DNA of 64,000 bases from Thalassia testudinum (GCA_037157565.1 JAZHRO010000013.1:117876001-117940000), one strand, 5' to 3'; numbered from the stretch's first letter, positions 29,111-43,671 are shown. The notes: generated by a model not told the origin, from the sequence alone. Numbers and translations: made by a program.

Positions 29111-31671
29111 GCCCTCCCCTTGATCCAAATTGGGTTTCATAGATCACATTGAATTTGGCTTCCATGCTTGATCATGAGATTTCTGGACTAATGTGGTTTC
29201 TATTGGATTTGATTGCATAAGTTGAGTTTATAATCGTGTAATTGGGATGCTTACGATGAATTTAGGCTCATTGAATTGGATTTTCATGGTTTGAATTGCT
29301 GGCACCTAATTTTCTACTCAATTCCTATTTTGTTCATCGCTTGAGGTAGTGGAACCAATGAAATCAGTGGCACTGGTTAGAGGTTCTTGCAATGACCTAA
29401 GAGTTTCTAAGGATCGCCTATGGTCTCTAATCACTAGTTAGTAGTGTGTAGAGATTGTAACTGGACATATCTATCTACCGATCTCAGAGCGAATATGCAG
29501 GTTGGGGACACTTTGATTTTAACCTAAATCAGTTTTAAGCTACAAATTAGAGTTGGAAAGAGGTTTGAAGGATTTTGACAATGGTTGAGAATTGATTTCC
29601 AATTGATTTAAAGACCTAATTTGATTTTTCCCTCTTTACTATCTATAGCATGAGGTAGAGATTAGATTAAAGTTTTTACAATTTTTTGGTTCTTGATATG
29701 TTTTGTATTTAAATTGAATGAAGTTTTAAGACTTTTTCTGAGAACTGGGATGTTCATATCTTGCTTCTAGGTTTGAGAAGAGTTTTGGGATTTAGGCATT
29801 CAATTAGCATTGAATGATTCCAATCAAGATTTGAAGTTGGTTTCAAGTGATTGTAAGACACTATGGATTATTTCAATTGACATTTTGAAGTTGACGAATC
29901 AAATTGGAGATGTCTTGTCAGTATAGTAGTGAAGCTATTGATTCTAACGGAGTTTTTGAAATGGAATTTTGAATGAAAGTTGAGTGTAATGGATTTTCTA
30001 GAATAGATGTTGCATAGATCTACACCTCTAATGATCGAACACAATTTGGGAATGCAATGAATAGGCCTTGAATGACCTTGATTCCTCTTTAGTCAGGAGT
30101 AGCAGACCATTGACTAATAGGACCTACTAAAGTGATGAGTTGAAGTTCCTGATTAGTGTGATGAGTTGAAATTCCTGATCAATCTTGTTTTCAAGTGATG
30201 TCAAAATGAGCTTCTGAAGTAGTGCACTGTTAGAACAAGCCTTGAGCTACATGTGTATCTTTTACTTGGCTTTAATTTTCTTCTGAATGCATGGTTAAAA
30301 CTTGTAGAAAATCATTATTAGCAATTAAAATTGTCGAAATCTGTCAAACTGAACAATCTTGTGAAATTAAGTGATTAAAGCTTGTTTCTAAGATTGATTC
30401 TGATCTCTAATGATATCTGGAAGTATTCTAAGTCATATCTTCTTTTCCAGATCATTTGACTGACTATTAGAGGCTTGAATTCATGTTATAACATTCTTAA
30501 AGCCCTATTCAGAGCCAAATTATAAATACATAAAAAAATGTAAATAAATAAAAGAAAGGTGTCTTGAGTGAGCTTAAGTTTATTTTTAGGTGTGTGTCTC
30601 ATTAGATTTAGGATTTAAGTCCATTAGTTAGGAGAACATACCTGCAAAAGTTTAGATCTTCTTAAGTTTGAAATGAAAAAACAACACAAAAGCAACAAAA
30701 AAGAGTCACTCTTCTCTTCTTATCATCTTTTCCTCCTCTTCCTTTATCTCTATAAACACAAAAAGAAAATAAAAATATGAAAAATTCCAAAAATTCTACA
30801 AAAATACCTATGTACATAATATTTATACTTGTATAAAAGCCTAAATTAATTGTATATAGTATCTTATATGTATATAAAGTATATAAACAACTTATCTACC
30901 TATTTTAATTGCTTAGGTAGGTATTTATGTTAAGTTATACAATATATATTATAATAATATAATTATGTACATATTTATTTATATTATATGCACATAATCC
31001 TTATGTATTTACAAATAGCTATGCATATACTTAGAATTGTATTTATAATTGTATATATAACTTAAGGTAATTATAATGTATACTAATATACCCTTATATT
31101 TATTTATTTACGCTTATATTGTACATAATTATATTTATAAGTTAATTAGGTATATTATTAAGCTAATGTAATTTAAATTAGTAAATTAATAAACTAATGA
31201 AGTAAATTATGTTGTATGCTTGTATATTATAGTTTCAAGTATTTTTAGTATATTTATAATTTATTTATACTGTAGAATAGTATTTATATTGTATATATAT
31301 GTATATATATGTATAATCATGTATTTGAATGTGTATAAATATAAATAAACTAATAAAAATAAATTAAAAATGTGTAATAATTAGGTAATAATGTAAATTA
31401 ACTAATTTATAAGTCAATTGTATCATTAAGTTATTAATTTATACTTTAATTTAGGAATTAAATCTAAAATCATCGTGTATTTATTCTTAACTTTAATTAA
31501 TTATTTAATATATTGATATATTTAATTATTGTAAATGCATAATACCAACATATATATAGGATACATAACTATATAATTTAATTTTAAAATTATTAATTAT
31601 TTAGTACTTAAATTAAACCTCGTAATTGACCAAAAGTCAAGCTGGCACGCATTAATTTGGCGCTGCTAATA

Positions 31672-31713
31672 GTGCCACATCAGAAGCGTGAGACTCCCTT
31701 CAACTGTATATAA
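31672..31713 (+). promoter_or_regulatory. snRNA-type promoter pair in E-left
   Basis: GTGCCACATCA (31672-31682; two mismatches), exactly 24 bp, TATATAA (31707-31713). Confidence 0.5.
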
Positions 31714-31952
31714 CCAATCGCATTTGCTGGCTAACCATCCTATATCACCAGCATTCATGACCATTCAACCTTCTAAGAGAGAAAGAGAGTGGGTTGGGAG
31801 CTTGTGGGCCTACTATGCCGTGAGCTGTATGGGCTTGTATTGACCTAAATCTGTACAAAAATACACAAATAAAAATTAGGGCCCAACTTAGTAGTGGTCG
31901 ATCTAGCCCCTTGTGGACTGTTGATTTTGCATAGGTGATGTATGTTCTCTAA

Positions 31953-34900
31953 TGCTTGTTAATTATGGTTAATTAATGCGTTGCAGAATAATGTCAAAAT
32001 CCAGACTTATGTCATTTCATTTATATATAGTTTTTACTGATTTATTCCAAGTCATTCACTGCTAGGCAGTTATGGATATACATCAGTCTCTATTATCCAA
32101 AAATCATCTTTTATTCCAAAAATGTTAAGTTTATTTATAAATGAATGAATAATGAATGAAAGAATCAAAGAATGAACTACTCTAAGTCAATTATGTTTAA
32201 TAATGTATTAATTAACATTATTGACAATGCCTCAAACATATAAACAGGTAGAAAGGCATTAAAAATTAATCTAAACAAATTTAGGTTAGTTATGTACACT
32301 AATAACTAAGTAATGCTTTAATACAGGCACAAAAAGAATATCTAAACAATTATATACTATACTAACATATGTAATTATATACACTAACATCTATAAACAT
32401 CACTAAAAGAGCCTTAAAAACATATTAACAAAATAAGGCAAAACTAATGTATATAGTATATACTTACTAATATACACTCTTTACCTACATATATACATAC
32501 ATACTAACTATATATTATACTTGCTAACTCCTATAGCATACATACATAGCACACACACTACACTACACACTTCACACTTAACATACGTGAACTCTAACTT
32601 AACACTTAGCCATTATCCTTAACTAAACCTAAGTTTAACCTTAACTTAACCAAAAGCTTGTTATTGGCAGGCCCAACCCTTTGCGGAATCAATAGTCCAC
32701 TGGGGGTTGGATTGACCACTACTAAATCGGGCCCATTGTCTTTATTAGGTTTTTTTTTTGCATAGTTTTGGTCCCATACAGGGCCACGAATACCATAGGC
32801 TCCTAGCCCACTTATGCTCATGGTAGTATAAGTTTACATAATCTCTATGGGATTCGACCCCTAATCCTGGGACGGTAAGCCTACAGGCACATTTACTTAA
32901 GTACGGTAGTGGGCACTTATAAAGCCACGATGTGGCACTAATAAGTGGGCACCAATTCCAGCATGCCACATGAATAAAGGCCAAGATTAGAGGTTTATTT
33001 AGGATCTAAATTAATGATTATTTTATAATTAAATTATATGTACATGAAGCCTATATATAAGGCTTCCTATTGGTATAGTTATTTTAACTTAATTAAATAG
33101 ATAATTATATTTAAAAAATATTTAAAGTTAGAGATAAATACACAATGATTTTATGGTTAATTTCTTAATTAAAGAACAAATTAATGAATTATTGGTACAA
33201 TTGACTTATAAATTAGTTATTTTACATTATCAACTTATTATTATAGATTTTTAATTTATTTTTATTCACTACTTGTTATGTATGTACATTTAAATACATG
33301 ATTTACATATGTATACATTATAAATACTATTTTATAGTATAAATAAGTAATAAATATAATAAAATTATTTTAAATTACAATATACAACTATACAACATAA
33401 TTTACTTCAATATTTTATGAAATTACTAATTTAAATGATATTAACTTACTAATATACCTAATTAACTTATTGATATAATTATGTACAATATATAAGTAGA
33501 TAAATAAATATAAGGATACATTACCATACAATGTAATTACTTTAAGTTATATCTACAATTATAATTATAGTTCTAAGTATATACATAGTTATTTACAAAT
33601 ATACATGAATTATGCACATATAATATAAATAAATAAATACATAATTATATTATTATAATACATATTGTATAACTCAATATAAATATCTACCTATGTAAAT
33701 AGAATATATATATAAGTTATTTATGCACTTTATATACATATGAGTTATTATATACACTTAATTTAGGATAATATGCAAATATATACACTATTTACATAGG
33801 TATTTTTGTATGATTTTTTGAGCTTTTCGGATTTTAATTTACCTTTTGTGTTTAATAGAGATAGCGGAAGAGCAAGGAAGAGGAAAGAACTCTTTTTGAT
33901 GTTTTTGTATTAGTTCTTTTATTTCTAAACCAGCAGAAGACCTAGACTTTTACTGGTATGTTCTCCTAACTACAAGACTCAAAACCTAACCTGAACTGAC
34001 ACACACCTAAAGCTAATCCTAAGCTAACTCAAGAGACTTTTATTTTATTTATTTACATTTATTTTTGTGTTTTTCATGTATTTACAAATTAGGTTGAAAT
34101 AGGCTTAATGGAGGTTAGACCATGAAACCTAAAGCCTTTAAAAGCTCATCTAGAGTGCTAGAATAAAGGATAACACTTAGGAAGCTTCCAACAACTCAAA
34201 GAAATTAAGATCAAGATTAGATTGTAAATTAAACACTGTAATTCTCATTAAACAAAATAATCATACAAAAATCAGATATATATTTTTTTTGAGACAAAAA
34301 GGAAAGCTATCTAATACGATGGCAATCCAGAATTTCATTTACTAATGAATCATGCTATCAGAATTACAACTTCTCCTAATATTGTATGAGTGACCTACAT
34401 TCGTGCATAATTTGCCTTGCATTCACAGGTCTCCCTTGAAAAAGGTGCATATTTCGTGCATGCCACACACTCCACAAAATAGCCGTCATAGAGATATGTG
34501 GCTTACCACCCAACAAAAATCACCCCACAGATCCTCCCACATAGGCATAGATCTACCACACACCTCTCTCCACACATAATCTATAAACACACAAAAGCTA
34601 AAAATATGCTACACACTATCCGTTTGGAAGCCACATAGCTGACACGGTTGAGAAGGAACCCCCACTCTCCTATGCGTCATATCTCTAGTAATAAGGTCAT
34701 CTCTCCTACATAGCCAAAGGATATATTCTTAATGACACAGGCTATAGAATGATAAACAATTAATTTCAGGGACACAAGATTCATTCAAAATTGCTGGAAA
34801 TGTAAAGTTAAGCATGACAAACATTCCAGATATCATATAGATCAGGATCAAGTATGAAGATATGATTTACACATTAAATCCATGTCTAAAAATTGTTGGG

Positions 34901-35640
34901 CAGATTTCCTGTTAAATTTCTACTGACAAAAGAATCTCATGCTTGTTTACATGCTTCCCTTTGTATCTAAAATTCAATACATGCTTCTAATAGATTATTC
35001 TAACAACAAACTATCTTGCAGAGTTCACTAAAACTTAACCAAGATCAGAAAGTTCATATTGACACACTAGGCTACTACCGTGAGTTCTCATTTGTCTGTT
35101 GCTGATAGAACACTTCAAACACCAATTCCTAGTCTAACTTATATACCATTTCTACACAAAAAATTTTGGAAAAATAGATTTCAAATGATTTGATTCCAAA
35201 GATCTCATCATAATCAATAATCACTCAAAAACCATTTTCAAAGCTCATTATCCTTTCAAATCCTATCTGCATCTCTAGATAGCAGAAACTAAAACCCATT
35301 TTCAATATCCATTGTTCTTTATTCTGATTTGAAGATCCAACCATCAATCAATCATTCAAATCACTTTCAAAACACTAAAATTCATCTTAAGAATCACTTT
35401 AAACATTAGATTCAATGTAGAGCTTTTCCAAATCACTTGGAACCTGAGATCTAAGGCTAAAAAACCCATATCAGATTTTAAACCACTTAAAAATTGAGTT
35501 TAAGTATTGCAAACCTTCAATAGAAATTGTGGAACTCATTTAGCATCAAATCACAATGTTCTAAATCAAGAAACCTTAGTTTGATCCCTTTCCCTTCGTT
35601 ATAGACAACTAGGAAGAGGGAATCAAATTAGGTAGTAAAT
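31953..35640 (-). mobile_element. E-right: giant LTR, minus orientation, broken by Element F
   Basis: In reverse complement this aligns with E-left over most of its length: GTCCACTGGGGGTTGG-like block 32690-32720 against about 31910, the AT-rich segment 33000-33830 and the pyrimidine/purine block 33850-33920. Its start (minus-strand 3' end) is placed near TGCTTGTTAATTATGG at 31953 by comparison with the start of E''. At 35640 it is cut by F, opposite about 29607 of E-left, so about 1.8 kb of it should lie right of the window. No gene is seen. Confidence 0.65.
32897..32938 (-). promoter_or_regulatory. snRNA-type promoter pair in E-right (TATA decayed)
   Basis: Minus strand GTGCCACATCG (32928-32938), 24 bp, TACTTAA (32897-32903). 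Confidence 0.35.
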
Positions 35641-38106
35641 TGATGTTAACACCATCATGGGTCCTAACTAGCCACAATTAGTCAGATTTAAATGATAAAT
35701 GCTCCTAAATGATTATCTGAGGTTCACAATTCCTCATTGATCTGATTTGAGAAGAAGATAAGAAACTAGGGTTAATATTGTTGTTTTAACAACACATCAC
35801 AAATGCTGATTAACCATGGGGTTACTCAAAGGTTAATTGAAGGATAAATGAACATAAATGACTAAATATTGGGTCCACATTGATTGAATCAGGGTTTCAT
35901 GTATTTCGAGGGTGAAAATAGTACTCAAAACCCTAATTATCAACCCATCTAAATTGAAAAGGTTCTACTCAAGATAAATCAATATAAACCTACTAAAAAT
36001 CATTGAAAAATACTTTGAGAGGTTTGGTACCTTCCCTTTAACCATCTGAACCCATTTTGACCTAGAATAGAGATTCAGATGGGAATTTACCTAGATTTGG
36101 GCTCCTATGCAATTTTCCTAGTAAAACATGGTCAAAACTCAAATCCAAGTTCACCATTACATTCCTTGGGTCCAACTTAGGTTAACACCAAAATTTGGAC
36201 CCAGTCAGAGTTCATCCTGACCTACTTTGCATGTTAGCCCCTAAAAACTCTATTTCTCACATTCATACTCCTACATTTCAAGTTCCTTTCCAATTGGCCC
36301 CCAACTTCTCATCATTTTCTCAAAATGGTCCCTACTGCCATGGTCGTATCATCGACATTTAATCAAGGAGTTGATTGAAGAATCTTCAATCTACAATCAC
36401 CAAATTTGGTATGCATGTTCCAAAGATCTTGGCCGATCAGCCATGCTTTGTTTTGAGCTCAAACTTGGCCTATTTCATCGTCAACAAACCCAAGTCCTTC
36501 GAGCTCAAAAATTGACTTGAAACCTACTTAAATTGGATAGATGAAGAGGAAGAACTCACCTATAAGAAGGGTCGCATCTACCCAAGTGAAATTTGTTTAG
36601 TTTTTGGTGCGAATACCCCTCATTCTTCTTCCTTCTTGCCACCATTAACGACTACCTGGAGCACCTTCAACCTCTGTCTTCCCTGCTGCTCACTGCCAAC
36701 CGAGCAACGAATCTTCTTCTCCAATCCTTGCCAGAACTTCTTGCCAAGCTTGGGCCCCAATTACCTCCTAATCAACTCCATCTCTAGTCTTCTTCTTCCT
36801 CATCGGCGGCCAAACCAGCGATCCATCCCTATTCATCCATTAGGTAAATTTGGTTAGGGCTTTTACCTCTCTCTATCCCAATTAGGTTTATCTCAAGTCT
36901 CAGGCTTGTCCTTCTCCTCTTTCTCCATCCTTGACTCCAACAAAATCACCTCTGACCACCTTCACTGACCCACCATCTCCGTCTTCCTACGCCCAAATTA
37001 GGTTGGTTGAAACGTTCCCCACACCTCCACAACCATTTTGCGCAACCCAATTGCAAACTACACCACCTCCACTGTCTCCTCCAACGCTGACCACCGGAGC
37101 TTCGCTCACCTTCACGCTCCGACCTCCACATGCACGCAGACATCAAATCACCACCACTACCACATTTGCCATACTCCAGTGAAGCTTCTGAACATACTAA
37201 TTGGGATGAGAGGCTCTGTTCTTTGTCTAGGGTTATTCGCCATCCCCGATCGTCTTCCTCATCTCCACCACCAACCATCTCACCACCAACAACCTCGACT
37301 CCACCACCAATCGTTGTAGCTTGATACCATGACAACATCTGGAACTCCAATTGAATGAAAGCAACATAGTAACATCAGCAACTGACGAATAATCTACCTA
37401 CTGCAACACATGTGAAGAGCATTACAGATAGCGCAACATCGTGGCTTTTTGCTTTTGAATTGTGTTTATAAATCTTTTGGTGAATAGCCTCCTCGCCCAG
37501 TACATAGGGGTCGGGTCCCCCATGCACATGCAGCGCACTCCCTCTCCCGCACTCATGCCTTATGGGTCTGGGCCTCTGATCTGATTACTTGTATACCCCC
37601 TAACCCAATTCTGAGGAGAGACAAGTAAGAGGGAAATTCTAAGAGGATTGGGGGTGGGGGTTTGCATTGTTCAACCTTGGGTTCTGTTCCAACACTTGGG
37701 CAAACTCAGAGCTGTTTGGCTTGTTACTTAAGCTGTCTGAACCTTGGTCTCGATGTCTGATGGTTGACTCTGAATTGGTTTGAAAGTAATATTAAGATAT
37801 TGAGATTTAACTTGGGATATTGTGCTTAATTGTTGGGGATATTTGGTGGTTTCAACCAACATTTTTCTCTTTTATCTTTTACCCTGAGATACAATTTCTG
37901 AAGCATTAATTGATTATTCTATTTAAGATTGATTGTTGTGTCTATTGATATATTATTTGATTAGTGGATTGAATTACTACACTTGCTCCCTACAAATGAC
38001 CTTGGAACTCATGATTTTTTGAGCTTTACCAATTTAAATGTATCGATTTTCGTCGCTATACTATGAAGCGATGCTTTTCTAAACTACGATGATTTTTGAC
38101 GCAACA
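35641..38106 (+). mobile_element. 5' LTR of Element F
   Basis: 2466 bp, starting TGATGTTAACACCATCA and ending GACGCAACA. It shares with B the U3-start block, the GGGGTCGGGTCCCCC block near 37508 and the 3'-end block (TTGCTCCCT near 37984). No strong Pol II TATA box is evident. ORFs at 36593-37350 are shadows. Confidence 0.8.
37431..37472 (+). promoter_or_regulatory. snRNA-type promoter pair in F's LTR (decayed USE)
   Basis: GCGCAACATCG (37431-37441; three mismatches), exactly 24 bp, TTATAAA (37466-37472). T-runs just after the TATA box would hamper Pol III here. Confidence 0.4.
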
Positions 38107-38109
38107 TTT

Positions 38110-38127
38110 TGGCACCATTGTCGAGGA
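38110..38127 (+). other. primer-binding site of Element F (decayed tRNA-Asp type)
   Basis: TGGCACCATTGTCGAGGA, four transitions from B's perfect site, 3 nt after the LTR end. Confidence 0.7.
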
Positions 38128-38206
38128 GCAACATGCATTTCATTCACTAATCACACTTTTTGATCTGATTTTGACTTGCTATATCTGATTTGTTGTGCTG
38201 TTACAG

Positions 38207-38250
38207 GTGAATCTGAAGACCAACCGCACAAGCAACCACAACAGAGGCAG
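38207..38250 (+). other. candidate leader mini-exon of Element F
   Basis: Preceded by TTGTTGTGCTGTTACAG and followed by GTAATC. This 44-nt segment shares CCGCACAAGCAACCACAAC with the B mini-exon. Confidence 0.45.
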
Positions 38251-38533
38251 GTAATCACATTTCCTTCTTTAAACCCCTCATCTCTTGAAAGATTGAAAAT
38301 GAAATCAATTAGGATCAACTTACTTTATTTACATAGTAATCATCATTCAAGTTTCCTGATTTAATTCAATTTGACTAGAGATCCCCATCCTGATACTTGC
38401 ACCTACTAGGGACATAAGGTGCCCTGGGCTATTCACCTTCTTGATTGAGCCCAAGGTACCATCTTTTGGAAGAATTGGACTTGGAAGTAGAGCCAACTAG
38501 GGTTTCCACATTAGGGTTTTAATATGATGGTTT

Positions 38534-41500
38534 TGGTAATGACTGATGTGATAATGATTGTTGCAGTATGTTAAGAATTGAAACATCATGAGTGTCATTG
38601 TGGTGAGTTGTATGGAGTACCAGTCATTATAACCACTATTATTATTTACTTATCTAATTTTTACTGATTTTATTCCAGGTCGTTCACTGGGAGACAATTT
38701 ATTGAATTACATCCGCTCTTTGATCTCAAAATTATCCTCTAATTCCAAAAAGAAGCTTTACATCTTATTAAAGAATGAATGAATGTGGACATTGTTTATC
38801 TACTTAATAAGAATCAATTGTAATGCTTGCAAAAACTAACTATAAACAAGCACCAAACAATTTATCACTATACTTTAAACTGTCTTTATAAGTTATAGTA
38901 TTAATACTTACATGAAAGTACACAATAGACTAAAGATTACATAGTATATTAACTTAACTTACTAGTCTGTTATCTATAGTAACACATACAACAGTTTTAG
39001 TGACAGACGTAAGCATTGCTAGATCCCAGAAAACACTATATACAAACTTAAGGAAGGAAACTAGGGTCTGTAGCGACACTTATGGTGACATTTTATTCTA
39101 TTAGTAAATATATTGGTTTATTTAAACAAATAATTGGCTATGCTACGTATACGTATATATATATGTTTATATTTTTATTGTATATGTATTTTTTTTACGT
39201 ATGTACATCATCTCACTTGTATGTACGTCTTCTCTCTCTCTCTTACTCCTTACTAAGCTTCTTCTGTTCTTCTTCTTCTCCTTTGTTTCTGCCTTAACAA
39301 GTTTCAGATACAGCGGCATAAAGGTGATTAATCAACCGTTATTAATTCTCTTTAAGCAGTTAAAAATGTGTTTAATTTGCGGGCGCGCTTTTCGAGGGAT
39401 ACACAGCACTCAGAGGGTGGGACCAAACCTCTACTAAGCGTGCCCTAATTCTCAGTAGGCGGCTTAATTATGTTTTGCTTAAACTCAGCACAGAGCCTTC
39501 AAAGCCCCACGCACACGCCTCTCCGGGCCCCCAGCCCCGCAATATCATGTACAGAATGCTCATAAGTATGCTCGGTATATGGTTGTTTTGGGCGCTCTGC
39601 GGCCGTGACGACTGAAGAGCATATGCACATTTTACATATATACCGCTGCGTGCGGTTTGCAGCGCATGATGTGGCGCTATTCGAGTGCCACATCTGCACT
39701 GGAAATCGCACGCAGCTGCGACTGGAAGCGATTTTGGCCCTCAATTCGAGGGCCATAATTTATTTAAAAATAAAATTAAATTACGAAAAATAAAGTATTT
39801 ACATTATACTATATAATTGTTCAATTAATTTGAAATTTTAATTAGATTTACTATATAAATAAATTCACTAAAGTTGTCTATTGTTACACACTGTTTTAGG
39901 TGTTTTCTTGGTTAATTACTTATAAATTAGTTAGTGAATGGTCTAATTGACCTTATACAGAGTTATATTACATACATAAGTATTTTATATACATTTTTAT
40001 TATATTTTTCCGAATTAATTTCTATTTTATTTACATTTAAATAGCAGTTTTTGACAGTTTTACTTATAAATTAAGTTAAAGTAATATAAGAAAGTTATAA
40101 ATATACTTCAACTAGCTTAAATTACTTAAGATATATTAGCCTAAGTATATAAATTCAATTAACTTAATTATAACCCTAAATTACTAATTTATCTAATTTA
40201 ATTTAACCACTTAGCTGTTAACTGAATAAATTAATTATTTATTATATATAAAGGATTAAATTAAGGTACATGATTTTATTTACTTGTAATCTACATATGC
40301 ATAGATATATATACAGTTTTATAGAACATACAATATACTACATATATGCTTATAGAGTAATATACTTATTTACATACTGCCTAAATACAGATTAATATAC
40401 ATATATTATTTTAAATCAGATAGTTAATTTACAGTATACAATATACTTACATAGTTAGTTATACAGTTTACATATATATACTGCCTATCTACATATATAT
40501 ATATAGTGGTATATATATACAGTTTACTATTTACATAGGACTATTGTCTAAAGGAGTATACAGAGTAATATAGATAAGTAATTTTCTATATATACTGTCT
40601 ATCAGAATTTTACAGAATTTTATACAGAGTAATATATTTATGTACCAGAGTTAGTTTGATTGTTTCTGTAAATCCTACAGCAGTAGGAGGTGAGAAAGGA
40701 ATAACTACTTGTGTTCAGTTTTCTTCTTTTAACAGCAACTGAAGCTACTGTCCAAGAGGTGAGAAGGGAAGAATTTGGAAAGAAAGAAATATGTAGTTGC
40801 AAGATGCAGCAATTTACTGTGTTACTAGGATTAGAGTCACTCAAAACCAATTGAAAGGCAAATCAGTAAATCCCAAAGCTGACAAGGGTTCAATTTCTCA
40901 TGAAAATCACTAAGTATCTCAATTCAGATGCCAAAAACCCTCATCCAAAAACTCCATTTCAAATGAAATCCACGAATATCACTGAATTAGCTCTTCCTAA
41001 TGCTATAGACAGCTCTTCCTAATGCTATAGACAGCATGAAGGAAGAATCAATTCAATCAGTTAAAGCCATTAGATCAGATCCTAGTTTCATGAAACCTTA
41101 AGGAGTATTGAGAACTCCTTAGGTTAGGAAATCATCAAACAAACCAGACATTCATAAAAAAAAAACTTATGAATGCAAGATCAGACTTCAAATTACCACA
41201 GTAATTATCCTTAGATCTGAATTGCATTCAATGCATTCAAGGCTTATCAAAACAGATTTAAGTATGGCTCTTCTGAGATGATTTTTGTCACCAGAAATCC
41301 TCTCAGAATCCTTGCCAACAGGGAATTCAAATCAACTTCAATTTGTCAGATCAGGCAGTAAATCCAGAAAGCTAAAAATCCTTAAAATCCACATTGAGGA
41401 GAAATCGGACAAACTGAAAAATTCGACCCATAATCAGGGGCTTTTGTGACCAAAGGTGAGGTGAGTGTGAAGCCCCTTAGGTGCTTGTGACACAAATTTC

Positions 41501-42882
41501 AGATCTGAGGTTGAAAACCAACCAGAACTGAAATTGGATCAGTGTGTGGGTGAAAGATGAGAAAAATCTATCGTGAAAAAAATCAGAACTGGATTGTGAA
41601 AAAAAAATGGAGAGGGAGATAATTTGAAATATGGTTTGATGAATTCTTCCCCAAAGATCTGGACTGATCAGAGGAGGTGAGGGTAGGGAATTTAAGCCTA
41701 ATTCTATTACTACAACTACTTTAACCTACAGCGAAAATTAAACAATATCAATTATGCTAATTCTACTCTAAACTACTTAACTACAGCTAAAACTAATTAT
41801 GCAGAATTAAAAACCTAATCTAACAGGAAGAATGGGACCTATGGGTCCTTAGCCAGTGGCTAAGGAGGAAGATGACTCCAGCGGAGGGAAGAGTCTGCTA
41901 GTGAGACTCCAAGGTCGTCCTCAGGTGCTACGAAGTCCTTAGTGACGAGGAGGTCGAGAGAAGGTGAGGATTCCATAGTTGGTGGCTGTGAAATCAAAGT
42001 CTTGATGGGGAGGAGAAACTGGAGTGAACGAATGATCGCTAAGAGGTGTAGGAGGGAGCGATCCTTTGCATGCTACACCACTGAGGTGCTTAAGTAGCAC
42101 ACTCAGTGGCTGAGGTCACCGCGGAGGTGAGGATAGTCAAGATGCAACTGGTGGCGAGGATGAGAGGGGTGGAGCACGCGGTGAGCTAAGCTCAAAATCT
42201 GACCGTCAGATGAGATCTAGGGAGAGGGGTGATCGCACGCGCCGAATTGCGCGAAGCTTCCATTCAAATCAAACCGTAGATCAAGATCTAAAGAGCGACG
42301 GACGGCTGAGATTGGCCGTGTTCTTCACGTGCTACAGTGCGCGTGAAGAGCAGCAGGCCTCTCTTTGAAACAAGGGAAAAATTGCAGGAAGACCCTTGAA
42401 CAAAGGGGTAGAAGAATTGCGTGCAGGCCCATAAGTGAAAAGAACTACAACCAGAAGGGCCCGGCAGCATTTCAAAAGGGTCCCTAAGGCTTACAAGTAG
42501 GTCCAAAGAGGAGTTTTTAAGGGTAAGAGTGTAATGCATGAAGGACCTAAGTGTAAACTACCTATTTCATAATCTAAAAGATGTCCAATTGCCTCCAAAT
42601 TTTTATATGTGTTCAATTGAACATTTAAGACATTGATTATACTTCTGATTTGGCCTTTCAAACTTATTTATGTGTTCAATTGATGCATGGATCATCATTT
42701 GTACTTTACTTTTAAAATTCTCATTTTGTGACCTAATTATGAAATTTTAACACAGAGTAAAGGTTTTAGGTCTTTTTATTTAATTCCCACACTTAACCTT
42801 TTTTATTTGTTAATTTGATATTATTTTACTTAGTGTCTAGCTTAATTTTAGTTTTTTAGCCATGATGAGTAGCCACTCATCA
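38534..42882 (-). mobile_element. E'': 4.35 kb solo LTR in F's leader, TSD GGTTT
   Basis: In minus orientation it starts TGATGAGTGGCTACTCATCA (8-bp arms) at 42882 and ends at 38534, flanked by GGTTT (38529-38533, 42883-42887). It is a relative of S1 and the E pair. It contains the USE/TATA pair at 39636-39677 and an AT-rich segment at about 39750-40640. A local direct repeat (AGCTCTTCCTAATGCTATAG, two copies near 40990) is present. No gene is seen. Confidence 0.87.
39636..39677 (-). promoter_or_regulatory. snRNA-type promoter pair in E''
   Basis: Minus strand GCGCCACATCA (39667-39677), exactly 24 bp, TATATAT (39636-39642). Confidence 0.45.
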
Positions 42883-42887
42883 GGTTT

Positions 42888-43671
42888 CCAGGAGTACACA
42901 CTTGCATGCTTTAAAAGAAAATATATCTCCCGCATCATGTGTTATCCAAGCCCTTGGTTGAATTGATGTAATCAAGTGGACCCTAAAATCAAGGTTCTAA
43001 TAATCACTTGGATCATTAAAATTTGGGACCTAATAACCTATTTGCAAACCAATTCAGGGTGATTTGGGTTCTTGACCCAAACTCATCCTCAACTTTAGGA
43101 TAGGTTAGGTGAAGTTGGTTCAATTTGCAGATCAACCAACCTCCAAATTAGGTCATAAATCAAATCAACTTCAAGTTTAAGTGAAATTCAAGGCACGAGA
43201 AGCATTAAAATTGGTAGGCTTAAGAGTCAAGCTCACACATTCTGGTCTACTTGGAATCTCAGTGACAAGGAAGGTTGGGTGGGAGAGACCTTGAAATTCG
43301 TGGGGACGCTCAACCGTGTAGGGGTCTTTGTGGGGCTCTCCCTTCCTGGCTACCCAACTAATTCTCAGGTGGGTGAGTTTCTGATCTAGAGGTAACATCC
43401 GCCTCGAACCTCCATAGTCACTTAGCTTTGTTGGGTGCCACGATTGGGTCTAAGACACATTCTGCCCCTCATATAATTCCATAGTGTATGTATGGGAGGA
43501 GGTCCTTAAGACCAATCTTGCGGTCTCCATTAGAAATTCACTCTCGTCTGGGTCAAGCCCCAACCCAATTATTTGTGTTCCCGCCCGATCAGATCGAGAT
43601 CTCTTCAGATCCTTCTACATCTGAGCCTAGATCTTCATTATCTACATCCATGGAGAATCAAGAAGAAGTGC
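42888..43671 (+). other. leader of Element F, second part, with conserved block
   Basis: Resumes F's leader after E''. Positions 43206-43460 carry the conserved block shared with A and B. Beyond it, GTGTTCCCGCCCGATCAG (about 43576-43594) is acceptor-like. The segment ends at the AGTGC target of G. Small ORFs are not supported. Confidence 0.65.

Larger units (their letters stand above)
27782..31952 (+). mobile_element. E-left: giant LTR, plus orientation, 3' end displaced
   Basis: Start inferred at TAATGAGG-TGTG-CCTTATCA (27782), a decayed TGAT...ATCA terminus. The next 200 bp align with E'' read on the minus strand (TTAAGTGTGGGA, AAAGACCTAAAAC). A TATA box candidate lies at 29099-29110, a very AT-rich segment at about 30760-31620 and a USE/TATA pair at 31672-31713. 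The alignment stops at about 31933-31952, where E-right begins; the remainder would lie beyond the right edge. A candidate left duplication is TTGAG. The region holds no gene. Confidence 0.65.

Noticed and set aside
30760..31640. AT-rich stretches as MITEs, or matrix-attachment or replication-origin elements
   Set aside because: They align between E-left, E-right and E'' as ordinary LTR sequence; no terminal inverted repeats or other direct evidence.
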